Shown here piece by piece: positions 13,530 to 22,257 of a DNA stretch of 32,732 nt. The notes beneath the pieces were generated by a model. It made no database searches, was not told where the DNA came from, and worked only from the letters and a program-made list of their open reading frames with translations. A program made the position numbers and the translations under genes. Origin of the DNA: a virus. The stretch lies in the IMG/VR virus record IMGVR_UViG_3300028025_003432, positions 1 through 32,732 of that record; one strand, given 5' to 3'. The first letter of the stretch is position 1. Every line of letters begins with the position of its first letter.

Positions 13530-14229
13530 TTTTTACCTTTGCTAATTCTAATTTTTCTAATACTTTAAACCACATCCATCCAATATCAAACTCAAACCAA
13601 CGTCTACTTAATTTAGGGTTTGCTGGTTCAGCGTGATGATTGTTGTGTAGTTCTTCACCGCCAATAATAATTCCAAATATTGATATGTTTTTAGAACGAT
13701 CCTTAGTGTTTGTGTTACGATAACCCCACCAATGACCAATACCATTAACAATACCTGCTGCCCAAAAAGGGATCCAAATCATTTGAATACCCCAAAGAAG
13801 CAGACCGATCCAGCCAAACACAATTACATTGATGGCTAACATAATCATGATACCTGTTCTACTATGTTTAGAGTAAACATTATTTTCTAGCCAATCATCT
13901 GGAGTTCCAACTCCATATTGATCAACCATTGCTTTATTTTTGCTGGCTTCGTTATACAATAATGCACCGCCAAAGACAACTCTCCAAATACCATAAACAT
14001 GAGGAGAGTGGGGATCTCCTTCTTTCTCACACATTTGATGATGTTTACGATGTATAGCAACCCACTGTTTAGTCACCATTCCAGTAGTGAGCCACAACCA
14101 AAAACGCATGAAGTGTGCAACTGCTGGATGAAACACCAATCCTCTATGTGTCTGTCCTCTATGAAGATAGAGAGTGACACACACGATTGTGATGTGCGTC
14201 ATTATTAAAACGTAGATAAGTTCAATCAT
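13519..14229 (-). CDS. Membrane fatty acid desaturase (acyl-CoA delta-9 type)
   Basis: A 236-residue integral membrane di-iron enzyme. The three histidine boxes are complete: HRGQTH (23-28), HRKHH (60-64) and HNNHH (195-199). Extra ligand-like His occur in GDPHSPH (74-77) and GIGHWWG. Four hydrophobic segments surround the boxes. The family introduces a double bond into membrane fatty acyl chains. In a phage it could tune host membrane fluidity during infection or lysis. The length is shorter than eukaryotic enzymes and normal for bacterial and phage forms. It overlaps the upstream gene by 8 bases. Confidence 0.93.
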   Translation of the reverse strand: MIELIYVLIMTHITIVCVTLYLHRGQTHRGLVFHPAVAHFMRFWLWLTTGMVTKQWVAIHRKHHQMCEKEGDPHSPHVYGIWRVVFGGALLYNEASKNKAMVDQYGVGTPDDWLENNVYSKHSRTGIMIMLAINVIVFGWIGLLLWGIQMIWIPFWAAGIVNGIGHWWGYRNTNTKDRSKNISIFGIIIGGEELHNNHHAEPANPKLSRRWFEFDIGWMWFKVLEKLELAKVKNDN

Positions 14230-14860
14230 CTTTTCTTTCGTACATTATTGTGTTAGTGTCACCAAGAGACCACTTGGGATCTGTTTCAACTGACCACTTT
14301 TTAGTTGCTACTTTAAAGTCAGGCATCTTTAATTCTTTAGGATTGCTACTTGGTTCTAAAATAATGAGACGATTATTAGGCTGAGCAGCAAACTGCCCAT
14401 TATCACACTGAATAAAATTATAAGACTTATGGTCTTCGATATCTTCAGAAAAGCCTGTATCAAGAGTGTTAAAATCAGGGTGGGCACTATCAACTGTAAA
14501 AAGATATACTCCATACATCCACTCTCCGTTTTTAAGTTTAAACTTACAACGCATTGATTGAAGTTGTGCCTTCTTAATCACAGTAATATCATAGGATAGA
14601 CAATCCCATAACTGAAGGTAATCTAGTGGTAGTGGCTCACCTTCAATTGGTTTCCAACAATATGCATGGAGTGGTAGTTTATCATACAAAGCACCATAAT
14701 TATTTAAGTATGACTCAATACGGAATGCTTGTCCACGTAAAGACTTAATACTTATCCACCAACATGGCTCGAGTTCTCCATGACCTTTTTCAAAATCATA
14801 GAGAAACTCTTTGCGAACAAAACATTTAACAGGTGGAAGGTTCGCAACAATATGTGCCAT
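14222..14860 (-). CDS. Phage hypothetical protein, 212 aa
   Basis: A 212-residue soluble protein starting at ATG 14860 (TAATG with the aldolase stop). Features are MAHIVANLPPVKCFVRKEFLYDF at the start, WWISIKSLRGQAFRIESYLNN, and a Trp/Tyr-rich middle. It has no signal or membrane segment. I recall similar proteins beside desaturase genes in marine T4-like phages but know of no function. The constant pairing with metabolic genes suggests an enzyme or regulator of the same pathway, which is inference. Confidence 0.72.
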   Translation of the reverse strand: MAHIVANLPPVKCFVRKEFLYDFEKGHGELEPCWWISIKSLRGQAFRIESYLNNYGALYDKLPLHAYCWKPIEGEPLPLDYLQLWDCLSYDITVIKKAQLQSMRCKFKLKNGEWMYGVYLFTVDSAHPDFNTLDTGFSEDIEDHKSYNFIQCDNGQFAAQPNNRLIILEPSSNPKELKMPDFKVATKKWSVETDPKWSLGDTNTIMYERKDD

Positions 14861-15525
14861 TAATATTTTCCTGATGAAAGAACGATATGACAAATATGTT
14901 CTAGTCGTTCAATATGTTCAAATGCTCGCCAAGGACTAGTATCAATAGCGACTACACCATGTCCTTTAATACCTACGATGTCAAAGCCAGTATTACCTTG
15001 TTCATCAAGATTTAGTTTTTCAAAACATTGGTCAGCAAGTTCTTGACTAATTGGAGGAACATCACCAACATTAGGTGCTACGCTAGTATAACGACTTAGT
15101 TCTGGAAAATCATTGGCAAGACTACTCAACTCAATTCCACGATGCATTGCAGCAACACAGTATGTTGGGTGAAAGTGCATAACTACTCTCACTTCATTAC
15201 TATGCTGTCCCATCATCTTTTGTAAACCAAAGTGTAATGGAATCTCGCCACTTGGTTTTAGATTAGCACTAATGTCAGTATACTGTCCTTCTTTCCAACC
15301 CCATCGTTCTGCCAACAAACCTGTGCCAAGTTCGTTCCATGATAGTGGTGGTTTGATTATGATCTTTTTAAATTGATCAGGTTGTAGTGTTTGTTTACGT
15401 ACACCACTTGGAGTAATATAAAAATGGTCACGATCGTGGTGACGAATAGAGACATTACCATCACGACTGGTAATCCAGTTGCGACGATATGCCTCTACCA
15501 TTGTATCACATATTGTTTCTAACAT
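14860..15525 (-). CDS. Class II aldolase/adducin-family protein
   Basis: A 221-residue metal-dependent aldolase-type fold. The zinc site is visible: HFH at 117-119, a third His in GHG (189), and the catalytic Glu94 in PSGEIPLH. The N-terminal RDGNVSIRHHD and ITPSG segments match the family's phosphate-binding region. Relatives include fuculose-1-phosphate aldolase, ribulose-5-phosphate 4-epimerase and methylthioribulose-1-phosphate dehydratase (MtnB); the substrate cannot be read off here. It starts within the nrdB stop (TAATG). Phage copies could redirect sugar phosphates during infection. Confidence 0.88.
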   Translation of the reverse strand: MLETICDTMVEAYRRNWITSRDGNVSIRHHDRDHFYITPSGVRKQTLQPDQFKKIIIKPPLSWNELGTGLLAERWGWKEGQYTDISANLKPSGEIPLHFGLQKMMGQHSNEVRVVMHFHPTYCVAAMHRGIELSSLANDFPELSRYTSVAPNVGDVPPISQELADQCFEKLNLDEQGNTGFDIVGIKGHGVVAIDTSPWRAFEHIERLEHICHIVLSSGKY

Positions 15526-16514
15526 TAAGCTGCCTTACCCCATACATCACCCCAGTCACCTGACAATGCACCTTTAGCATAATCAGTCACACGATTCTCA
15601 AAGAAGTTACCGTGCACTGGTGCGTTAATCATTTCTTCAACCCATGGTAGTGGATTCTTCTTAACTTTGAATACACCTTTCATACCCAAAGAGATAAGAC
15701 GACGATCTGCGATATAGCGAATGTATTGTTTAACATCAGCTGCAGATAGATCTCGCATTTCTGAACCAGCAAATGATAGATCGATAAACTTATCCTCGAG
15801 TTCAACCATCTTCTCAGCAATGGTATAAATCTTACCCTTTAGTTCATCATTCCAAATTTCTGGATTCTCTTTGATATACTCACGGAATAATTTAATCATT
15901 GACTCAGCGTGCATTGTTTCATCAACAATAGACCAAGTAACAATCTGTCCCATACCCTTCATCATACCATGACGTGGCATATTCAATAACATAATAAATG
16001 AGCTAAACAACTGCATACCTTCAGTAAATGCAGAGAACACAGCGATATGTTCAGCAGTTGAAGCAATAGTTCCATTACGTGATGAGATGTCAGCAACGTA
16101 GTCGTGCTTATCTTTCATTTCTTGATATTCCATAAACTGATTGTATGTAGTTTCTGGAAGACCAAGTGTTTCAATAAGGTGAGAGTATGCAGCGATGTGA
16201 AGAGATTCACGTGCAGCAAAACCAGACAGCATCATACGAATTTCTGGTTGTGGGAAATATGGAAGATAATTCTTCACATAACCACCAGCTACGTCAATGT
16301 CACCCTGTGTGAAGAAACGGAAGATGTTTGTCAAGAATGTTTTTTCTTGTGGTGTTAATTTCTTCTTCCAATCTTTTACGTCTTCTGCCATTGGCACTTC
16401 AGTATGTAACCAATGTGCTTGTTCGTGCTTTAGCCATGCCTCATATGCCCATGGATAGTTGAAAGGTTTGAAGTAATTCCTTTCATCCGTCATTCTGCTA
16501 TGTTTCTTGATCAT
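15525..16514 (-). CDS. nrdB: Ribonucleotide reductase class I beta subunit
   Basis: A 329-residue NrdB. The di-metal ligands can all be placed: Asp72, Glu103, His106 (ARESLHIAAYSH), Glu165, Glu199 and His202 (DETMHAES). The spacings Asp-Glu (31) and Glu165-Glu199 (34) equal those in E. coli NrdB. The radical Tyr is present at 110, so a tyrosyl-radical enzyme is expected. It pairs with NrdA to make deoxynucleotides for phage replication. ATG 16514 has a GAGGA site at good spacing; Met8 is a weaker alternative. Confidence 0.95.
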   Translation of the reverse strand: MIKKHSRMTDERNYFKPFNYPWAYEAWLKHEQAHWLHTEVPMAEDVKDWKKKLTPQEKTFLTNIFRFFTQGDIDVAGGYVKNYLPYFPQPEIRMMLSGFAARESLHIAAYSHLIETLGLPETTYNQFMEYQEMKDKHDYVADISSRNGTIASTAEHIAVFSAFTEGMQLFSSFIMLLNMPRHGMMKGMGQIVTWSIVDETMHAESMIKLFREYIKENPEIWNDELKGKIYTIAEKMVELEDKFIDLSFAGSEMRDLSAADVKQYIRYIADRRLISLGMKGVFKVKKNPLPWVEEMINAPVHGNFFENRVTDYAKGALSGDWGDVWGKAA

Positions 16515-16703
16515 TTATTCCTCGTCTAATTTTAGTTCTATCATGTTATCTGTTATACAAACACCTACAACTTCACGATAACCATCAGGAGTGTTAATAA
16601 CTACTCTTACTTTAGTTTTTGATTTAGTAATTTCACCAGAGTTCTTTGGAACTACTGCACACCAATACTTTTTGATTTTATCTGAAATGTCATAGGCATC
16701 CAT
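16515..16703 (-). CDS. Small protein between nrdA and nrdB, 62 aa
   Basis: A 62-residue protein, mainly beta (KVRVVINTPDGYREVVGVCI) after a short helix (DISDKIKKYWC). It has a strong ribosome site (AAGGA) and abuts both RNR genes (TAAACATG and TAAATG). No family is recognised. Its fixed position between the subunit genes suggests an accessory to the reductase, such as a glutaredoxin substitute or assembly factor. It lacks a CxxC motif, so a redoxin is unlikely. Confidence 0.65.
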   Translation of the reverse strand: MDAYDISDKIKKYWCAVVPKNSGEITKSKTKVRVVINTPDGYREVVGVCITDNMIELKLDEE

Positions 16704-16705
16704 GT

Positions 16706-18505
16706 TTATCCTTCGCAGGCTAAGCAGGTATCTGCATCACCAGTTAGTGCATGAAGATCGATTTCTTTAATAACTTCTCGCTCGATACGTTTTGATACTT
16801 TATCAGCTTTGGCAATCTTATCTGAACGACAGTAATACATCGTTTTCAATCCTTGCTTCCATGCTTGGAAGTGGACAGCGTGAATGTATTTAATGTGACT
16901 GTCTGGTCTGAAGAATACGTTAAGAGATTGTGCTTGGTCAATATACTCTTGACGATCTGCTGCGTGTTGAACAACCCAACGCTGATCAATTTCCATTGAC
17001 GTCTTGAATACGTCTTTTGTCCAATCATCCATCCACTCAAGATGTTGAACAGATCCATCATTGGCAATGATGCTTGACCATACTTCATCAGCCCATCCTT
17101 CTTTATGATTCTCTGCTTCTTTCTGAATCACAATATCCAAGAAACGATTCTTGTTTAGGTGAGAACCCGAAAGAGTATCCTGCCTATAAGCATTGGCACG
17201 ATAAGGTTCAATAGAAGGACTAGTGTTGCCCATAAGAATGGAAGAAGAAGCATTGGGAGCAATAGCCATAAGATGACTAAAGCGATTCCCAGTACCCACC
17301 GCATCAGGTGCTTCACCTCGTTCCAATCCAAGTTCTTTATTCGCTGCATCTAACTTTCCTCTTATGTGTGCGAAGATTTGTTTGTTACGTCCAATTGACA
17401 TTGGTGATTCCCATGGCAAGCTATTCTTTTGCAAGTAGGCATGCCAACCCAAAGCACCGATGCCGATACTTCTTTCTCGCATAGCGGAGTATTTTGCTCT
17501 CTTGATGGTGGAAGGTGCATTATCAATAAAATACTGAAGCACATTGTCAAGCATTTCTGCTACATCACGAAGGAAAGTAGGATGCGACTTCCAGTCATCG
17601 TAGTACTCTAAGTTTAGAGAAGACAAGCAGCATACTGCTGTTCGCTTTTCATTTGTTGGTAGAATAATCTCAGAACAGAGATTAGATTGATGAACCTTCA
17701 AACCTTTATCTTTTAACCATTGTGGTAGTTTACGATTTGATTCATCGATGAAGTGGAGGTATGGTTCACCAGTCATCATACGCATCTCAAGGATACGTTG
17801 CCATAATTCTTTTGCTGATACAGTTTCACGAATTTCGTTTGATGCTGGGTCAACTAGATTCCATGAGTCATCTGCTTCTGGATCAATCATACAATTTTCA
17901 ATCAACTGCATAAACGCATCAGGAATATTAATACCATGATGCATGTTTAGAGTACGCATGTTTTGGTCGCCTGTCGGCTTGCGCATCTCTAAAAAGTTAA
18001 TAATGTCGGGATGACTGATATCAAGATAAGCAGCATAACTTCCACGACGAGTACGACCTTGGCGATAAGCAAGACTCGAAGCATCGTACATTTTGAGGTG
18101 TGGCATAACACCAGTGCTCTTGTCGTCTGCCGAACGTATACCGAACCCAATACCAACACCACCCCCGAGCATAGAAAGCCAATTAGTTTCAGAAAGGTTA
18201 TCAACTAGTCCCTCCGCTGTGTCTTCAATGTAGTTAAGAAAGCACGAAATAGGTAATCCTCTTTTACTTCTGCCGAATGATAGAATAGGTGTTGAGTAAG
18301 AGAGCCAGTGCTTGCTGGAATACTCATAAAGTCTTTGTGCGTGTTCTGGATTGCTACCAAATTTGCTGCTAACGAATGCGAATCTTTCTTGCGGTGACGT
18401 TTCTTCATCTTTCATGTAACTTTCTTTTAATCTTATCTTACCTAATTCATCGAACAAATTGTCTCGAGAATAATCAACCTCTATGCCATGCACAATGTCT
18501 GCCAT
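16706..18505 (-). CDS. nrdA: Ribonucleotide reductase class I alpha subunit, short form
   Basis: A 599-residue catalytic subunit reducing NDPs. Active-site residues are present: Cys88 (LPISCFLN), the N275-x-C277-x-E279 triad in SNLCSE, Cys292 (AVCCLSS), the radical-transfer pair Tyr557-Tyr558 (MYYCRS), and a C-terminal redox pair CLAC (594-597). It is about 150 residues shorter than E. coli or T4 NrdA. The protein begins close to the catalytic barrel without an N-terminal ATP cone, so dATP feedback inhibition is probably absent, which would favour runaway dNTP synthesis in the infected cell. It is followed by the 62-aa gene and nrdB. Confidence 0.95.
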   Translation of the reverse strand: MADIVHGIEVDYSRDNLFDELGKIRLKESYMKDEETSPQERFAFVSSKFGSNPEHAQRLYEYSSKHWLSYSTPILSFGRSKRGLPISCFLNYIEDTAEGLVDNLSETNWLSMLGGGVGIGFGIRSADDKSTGVMPHLKMYDASSLAYRQGRTRRGSYAAYLDISHPDIINFLEMRKPTGDQNMRTLNMHHGINIPDAFMQLIENCMIDPEADDSWNLVDPASNEIRETVSAKELWQRILEMRMMTGEPYLHFIDESNRKLPQWLKDKGLKVHQSNLCSEIILPTNEKRTAVCCLSSLNLEYYDDWKSHPTFLRDVAEMLDNVLQYFIDNAPSTIKRAKYSAMRERSIGIGALGWHAYLQKNSLPWESPMSIGRNKQIFAHIRGKLDAANKELGLERGEAPDAVGTGNRFSHLMAIAPNASSSILMGNTSPSIEPYRANAYRQDTLSGSHLNKNRFLDIVIQKEAENHKEGWADEVWSSIIANDGSVQHLEWMDDWTKDVFKTSMEIDQRWVVQHAADRQEYIDQAQSLNVFFRPDSHIKYIHAVHFQAWKQGLKTMYYCRSDKIAKADKVSKRIEREVIKEIDLHALTGDADTCLACEG

Positions 18506-18522
18506 GCTAACTCCAATTATTA

Positions 18523-19203
18523 TTATTTGTTTACAATATCTTTTGCTAAAGGAAATACTTCAGCAATAACTTTCGCACATTCAAGTGCAACCAACTGATG
18601 TTCTTTTTGTGTACCATTTGCACTACGCAATTCAATAAAGTGAATCCAACTACGCAGTGTACCATTCATGTATAAACGACTAACTGTATTACCTTCTGGT
18701 AAAATTGCTCTTGCTTGTTCTTTAGCAATACCTTGTGAGATTGCCCAGTCATACGTTTTTGTCACTAATGCTAGAATTTCTTTTTGTCTAACATTCCACT
18801 CTTCCGCAAGATTCTGTCCAGCAATGGTGGCTGGTAACTCTACGCTATTTTGACGATTCTTTTCGTCTTGGAGTCTGGCTTCCCTAAGGACAAATGATAA
18901 GTCCTTGGTGGGATCTGCGTAGCGTTGGCTGAATTCTTGAAAACTAAAAGAGCGGTGACGCAAGATTTGTCTTGCGATATCACGAGTAGTTTCTATTTCT
19001 AAACAAGCACTAACCATTTCTAATGGTGACCAGTGACTATGTTTGATAAGATACTTAATTAACTTCTCTGATGTCTCTGTGTTGAACTGATTGGATGGAT
19101 TTGATACTCGAGCACAAAAAGCAACTAGCTCTTGCACGTCTACCAAACCCTCATCATACATTTCATCTGATGGTTTAGAATAACTAATTAACTTTACTTT
19201 CAC
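18523..19203 (-). CDS. thyX: Flavin-dependent thymidylate synthase ThyX
   Basis: A 226-residue ThyX converting dUMP to dTMP with FAD, NADPH and methylene-tetrahydrofolate. The signature RHRxxxxxxxS is at 82-92 (RHRSFSFQEFSQRY), and the substrate-binding region QARAILPEG follows. The start is GTG 19203: it overlaps the primase stop as GTGA, has GGAGAG just upstream, and gives the usual N-terminus KVKLISYSKP. It forms a dNTP cassette with nrdA and nrdB downstream. Confidence 0.95.
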   Translation of the reverse strand: MKVKLISYSKPSDEMYDEGLVDVQELVAFCARVSNPSNQFNTETSEKLIKYLIKHSHWSPLEMVSACLEIETTRDIARQILRHRSFSFQEFSQRYADPTKDLSFVLREARLQDEKNRQNSVELPATIAGQNLAEEWNVRQKEILALVTKTYDWAISQGIAKEQARAILPEGNTVSRLYMNGTLRSWIHFIELRSANGTQKEHQLVALECAKVIAEVFPLAKDIVNK

Positions 19204-20225
19204 TTAACTCTCCATTCACTAAATCTAAGTTTCGCTTCCATACCAGTATGGGTGTTTGTATTTATTACTTCGGTGATTTCATCGGCAGTCATTCCGCCAT
19301 GTAAAATCATTTCATTAATATCTTTTTGTTGTATGCTATTTGGGAACATGCACACACTAAATCCTGAATCAATATACTTTTCTAACTGCTTCACGATGTC
19401 TTTATTTCTCGGTTCATTGTCCATAACGATTGTAGCGTTAGTGAGCAACTGACGAATCGTTGGTGTATCAAATGAAGCACCTGACACAGCAACAGCATTG
19501 GGTAGAAATAAAGAATCAATTGGACCTTCTACAACCAAGATTCGTTTCGAGTAATCAACTCGATCTAAACCATAAATCTTTTCCTGAGTCTCATCTACCT
19601 TAATGGTATAATACTTAGGCTCCTCATTTCCATACGCTCTACCTTGAAAAGCAAAACACTTTCCTGCTGGAGTGAAGTATGGAATAATCATGCGTGGATG
19701 TTCATCAACAATTGGTTCTACGAACTTCGGTGTAACAGAGTTCACAAACTTCTTAAACTTCGCACAGAAGTAAAGTAGATGCCATTTGTCTCTTGGAATC
19801 TTTCTACTCAGAACATACTTCACTGCAGGATGAGAAGCATCAAGTGTGTCTATCCTCTTAAGTGGCTCGAGAATATCATCTTCAAGCAACTCAATCTTTT
19901 CTGGTTCTGGGAGAATTTCCGATACATCTTTGTGCGCATTGTAACGAGTGGCACCAGCTTTGTATCTTTCGAGAACATACTCATCATATAGTTTTGTATC
20001 AACATACTTAATTAGATTACCAATGTTGGTGCTATAATTACAGTTGTGACACTTCACAAACAGATCAGCTTCAGTACGATAAATGTAACCACGTGCCTTC
20101 AACTTATTTTTAGATGAGTCACCACACACTGGACAAGAATAGTTCCAGAGATAATCTTTTTTCTGTTTGAAATTTCGCAAGCGACTACCCAGTATTTGGG
20201 CATACTTTGCATCAATGTATAACAT
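19200..20225 (-). CDS. DNA primase, T4 gp61-like
   Basis: A 341-residue primase. The N-terminal zinc ribbon uses CPVC (31-34) and CHNC (59-62). The TOPRIM domain has Glu233 in ILVVEGPIDS and the acidic D269-N-E271 in IVMDNEP. It makes RNA primers for lagging-strand synthesis with a replicative helicase not in this window. Length and layout match gp61 of T4 relatives. ATG 20225 follows a GGAG site and a promoter that carries a large inverted repeat. Confidence 0.92.
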   Translation of the reverse strand: MLYIDAKYAQILGSRLRNFKQKKDYLWNYSCPVCGDSSKNKLKARGYIYRTEADLFVKCHNCNYSTNIGNLIKYVDTKLYDEYVLERYKAGATRYNAHKDVSEILPEPEKIELLEDDILEPLKRIDTLDASHPAVKYVLSRKIPRDKWHLLYFCAKFKKFVNSVTPKFVEPIVDEHPRMIIPYFTPAGKCFAFQGRAYGNEEPKYYTIKVDETQEKIYGLDRVDYSKRILVVEGPIDSLFLPNAVAVSGASFDTPTIRQLLTNATIVMDNEPRNKDIVKQLEKYIDSGFSVCMFPNSIQQKDINEMILHGGMTADEITEVINTNTHTGMEAKLRFSEWRVK

Positions 20226-20239
20226 AATAACTCCACATG

Positions 20240-20261
20240 GTAGAGTAACATTATACTCTAC
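20240..20261. repeat. Inverted repeat over the primase promoter -10
   Basis: Perfect 8-bp arms GTAGAGTA and TACTCTAC are separated by 6 bases. On the minus strand the left arm end and spacer contain the -10 hexamer TATAAT (20250-20255), so the repeat straddles the -10 and the start of transcription. It may be an operator or a 5' hairpin. Confidence 0.65.
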
Positions 20262-20278
20262 ATAACATTATAAAACAA
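20250..20278 (-). promoter_or_regulatory. Sigma70-type promoter of the primase-thyX-nrd unit
   Basis: The -10 TATAAT (20250-20255) and -35 TTGTTT (20273-20278) lie 17 bases apart, 25 bases upstream of the primase ATG. The -35 lies in a second palindrome (arms ATAAAAC/GTTTTAT, 20270-20285) that overlaps the stop of the lysis gene upstream. Only TTG of the -35 fits consensus, so strength is uncertain. Confidence 0.6.
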
Positions 20279-20281
20279 GTT

Positions 20282-20635
20282 TTATTTTAGAAACTTTGCG
20301 ATCTCTGAGATGTGACCAAGAACAAAGCCCAAAGTTGCAGCACCACCTACTACATACCATTTCCACTGCTCTAATGCACCAACTCGCTTTTCCATTTTCT
20401 CTAGATCTTCAACAACATCTTTACGAATTTCTTCATGTTGAATTTGTGAGATTTGAGCATTTGCATTCATCTTATGTTCAATGCGTGTTTGCATATCGTC
20501 AATCTTGTCAACGATCTCTCTGTTGGATGTTGTGACACGGGAATGTATTTCCTTGATGTCGTGCTTCACTTCAGCAACATCCTCCTTTAGGGCATCCATT
20601 TGTGCTTCCAATTTGGCTATTCTCTCTAGTTCCAT
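20282..20635 (-). CDS. XhlA-like coiled-coil membrane protein, holin candidate
   Basis: A 117-residue protein. A long N-terminal coiled coil (about 1-88, IAKLEAQMDALKEDVAEVKH onward) ends in a single C-terminal membrane segment (WYVVGGAATLGFVLGHIS, about 93-110). This layout is that of XhlA/haemolysin-type phage proteins that help puncture the inner membrane. It directly follows two spanin-like genes (TAACATG junction), making a lysis cassette likely. No endolysin is present in the window. The family call rests on architecture and position. Confidence 0.7.
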   Translation of the reverse strand: MELERIAKLEAQMDALKEDVAEVKHDIKEIHSRVTTSNREIVDKIDDMQTRIEHKMNANAQISQIQHEEIRKDVVEDLEKMEKRVGALEQWKWYVVGGAATLGFVLGHISEIAKFLK

Positions 20636-20636
20636 G

Positions 20637-20900
20637 TTATTTTACGCTATCAAAAATTTGTTTTTGAGTTTTGTACCATTCCATCCAAGTATCAACTTTG
20701 ATTTTGCATTCATGATACTGTCCGTAATTATCAACAACAATCTTAAGAACTTCTGATAGTTTTTCAGTCTGTTCTACAGTCTTTAAATCTGGGCATGCTT
20801 CCATTAGTTCTTTTGGAACCTCTGGAAAGTTTCTTTTAACTGGTGTAACTAAACACCCTGCTAGAAGAACAATCGGAATCAAAAGAAGTAATTTTTTCAT
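20637..20900 (-). CDS. Outer-membrane lipoprotein, o-spanin (Rz1-like) candidate
   Basis: An 87-residue lipoprotein with a lipobox LLAGC (Cys16) after MKKLLLLIPIVLL. The mature part (VPKELMEACPDLKTVEQTEK, then NYGQYHECKIKVDTWMEWYK) matches outer-membrane spanin subunits of T4-like marine phages. It overlaps the membrane coiled-coil gene upstream by ATGA, the arrangement expected for an Rz/Rz1-type pair that fuses inner and outer membranes at lysis. The two mature Cys residues may form inter-subunit bonds. Confidence 0.8.
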   Translation of the reverse strand: MKKLLLLIPIVLLAGCLVTPVKRNFPEVPKELMEACPDLKTVEQTEKLSEVLKIVVDNYGQYHECKIKVDTWMEWYKTQKQIFDSVK

Positions 20901-21352
20901 TTCTTGATTCCCTTTGCTGCATCATTAAGAATGTCAACAGTGTCGCTAGTAATCTTACACTGAGAATCAATTTTAACTTCTACTGTTTTAATTTTCTCTT
21001 GGATAACAACCTGAGTTTCTTTAACAACTCTTACTTTATCCACATAAACAGTTTTAATGTTTTCGTTGGCAGTCTTAGATTCAGCTTCAGCTTTTGCAAC
21101 CTTTGCTTCCATATCAGCAACTCGTGCTCTCCAAGTCATCTCAACACCAACTCCACCCTTGAAGTATACACCAGCAATGAGTAGAACAAGAGCAACTATC
21201 TGCAGGAGCATTCTGTAAGGAATAATCCATGGCAAATAGCGAACAAAGAAACCAAAGAAGAATGCTACGACAGTGCCGATAATACCAGCAATTAGAATTG
21301 CATTAACTACCCATAGTAGGAATGCATCAGGAATAAAGTTAAGCAGAAACAT
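20897..21352 (-). CDS. Inner-membrane spanin (Rz-like) candidate
   Basis: A 151-residue protein with two N-terminal membrane segments (about 10-36 and 43-64). A periplasmic coiled coil follows (about 72-130, ADMEAKVAKAEAESKTANEN), ending in QCKITSDTVDILNDAAKG. The single Cys near the end could pair with the lipoprotein encoded next. Classical Rz has one membrane segment, so this is a variant. It overlaps its upstream gene by 14 bases and the lipoprotein gene by ATGA. Confidence 0.72.
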   Translation of the reverse strand: MFLLNFIPDAFLLWVVNAILIAGIIGTVVAFFFGFFVRYLPWIIPYRMLLQIVALVLLIAGVYFKGGVGVEMTWRARVADMEAKVAKAEAESKTANENIKTVYVDKVRVVKETQVVIQEKIKTVEVKIDSQCKITSDTVDILNDAAKGIKK

Positions 21353-21860
21353 TCACTGGCTTTCTCTTAGCCATTAATTGAAACTTCTTGATGTTTTTCT
21401 TATCGATTTTAGGCTCATCAGTAGAGACTGCAGCACCAGTAACATTCATAGCACCTTCGCCTTCCTCAGATAAGAACTTTTTAACAAGTAGTTCCTCTTC
21501 AACCAAAGACACTCTATTGTCCATCATTTCAATAAGTTTGTCAAATTTTTCTTGCATCATTGCAGTTGAACGACTGCCTGACTCATATGTTTCTTTGACT
21601 AACCAAAGTGCAGCAACTAAACTCTTAGTCTTGCTTTCACCACCTGGAAGTTTGTTGATGATTTTCTTCATGTTGAACACCAAACGATTCAAAAATGTGT
21701 ATGCATCTTTCTCTTCGGATGTTCTAAGGGTATTTGCTTTGCGAAGATTCTTTCCCTTTGCATCAATAATACCTAGCTTGAATGCTTCTGTGTCAGTGAA
21801 GTTAGTCACTAACATCTTTAGCACTTTATAAGCAATCAGGTTATCTACTATGCGACTCAT
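21339..21860 (-). CDS. Phage hypothetical protein, 173 aa
   Basis: A 173-residue basic, helical protein with no membrane span. It contains YTFLNRLVFNMKKIINKLPG, a central helix ending TYESGSRSTAMMQEKFDK, and a basic tail (KKNIKKFQLMAKRKP). It starts within the stop of the previous gene (TAATG). I do not recognise it. Position between virion-type and lysis genes suggests a late function. Confidence 0.7.
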   Translation of the reverse strand: MSRIVDNLIAYKVLKMLVTNFTDTEAFKLGIIDAKGKNLRKANTLRTSEEKDAYTFLNRLVFNMKKIINKLPGGESKTKSLVAALWLVKETYESGSRSTAMMQEKFDKLIEMMDNRVSLVEEELLVKKFLSEEGEGAMNVTGAAVSTDEPKIDKKNIKKFQLMAKRKPVNVSA

Positions 21861-22240
21861 TAAATCTTCCTTAATGTGGCTATGATTGTTTCATCTAAAA
21901 CTATGTCTGATAAAACAATACCGTATTCTGGTAGGGTTTCTGGCATTCGATCAAGATAGACCAAGAATGTGACTAACGAATCCCAACACGATTCTTCGAT
22001 TTTGTAAAACAACATTTTTGTTGCTGCATCACCGAAGATATTATAAAGAACAATAATATGATTGAGTATTAATCTTTCTCTAAGTTCACCATTGTTTTTA
22101 TATCTTGAAAGTAACTTCTTAAGATACAAAAACTTTTTGATGTCTTCTTCAAACTCAGCTAAACTATGACACTGTGGGTTATCATAGTGGTGCATTGCAT
22201 GAACAAGAAAGTTACCTTCATTTAATTTTTCACTAACCAT
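21860..22240 (-). CDS. Conserved phage protein, 126 aa (DUF7207-like)
   Basis: A 126-residue helical protein: FLVHAMHHYDNPQCHSLAEF, then KKFLYLKKLLSRYKNNGELRE, ILNHIIVLYNIFGDAATKML and a C-terminal DETIIATLRKI. This pattern is frequent in T4-like phages of many hosts (I believe DUF7207) and has no known role. The upstream 56-base gap holds a strong hairpin (22258-22280) and a late-promoter-like site. Confidence 0.8.
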   Translation of the reverse strand: MVSEKLNEGNFLVHAMHHYDNPQCHSLAEFEEDIKKFLYLKKLLSRYKNNGELRERLILNHIIVLYNIFGDAATKMLFYKIEESCWDSLVTFLVYLDRMPETLPEYGIVLSDIVLDETIIATLRKI

Positions 22241-22257
22241 ATTCTCTTCACGGAATT

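Noticed and set aside
19259-19266. AATAAATA late-promoter-like site
   Set aside because: It lies inside the primase coding region ahead of thyX, an expected early or middle gene; no other support.
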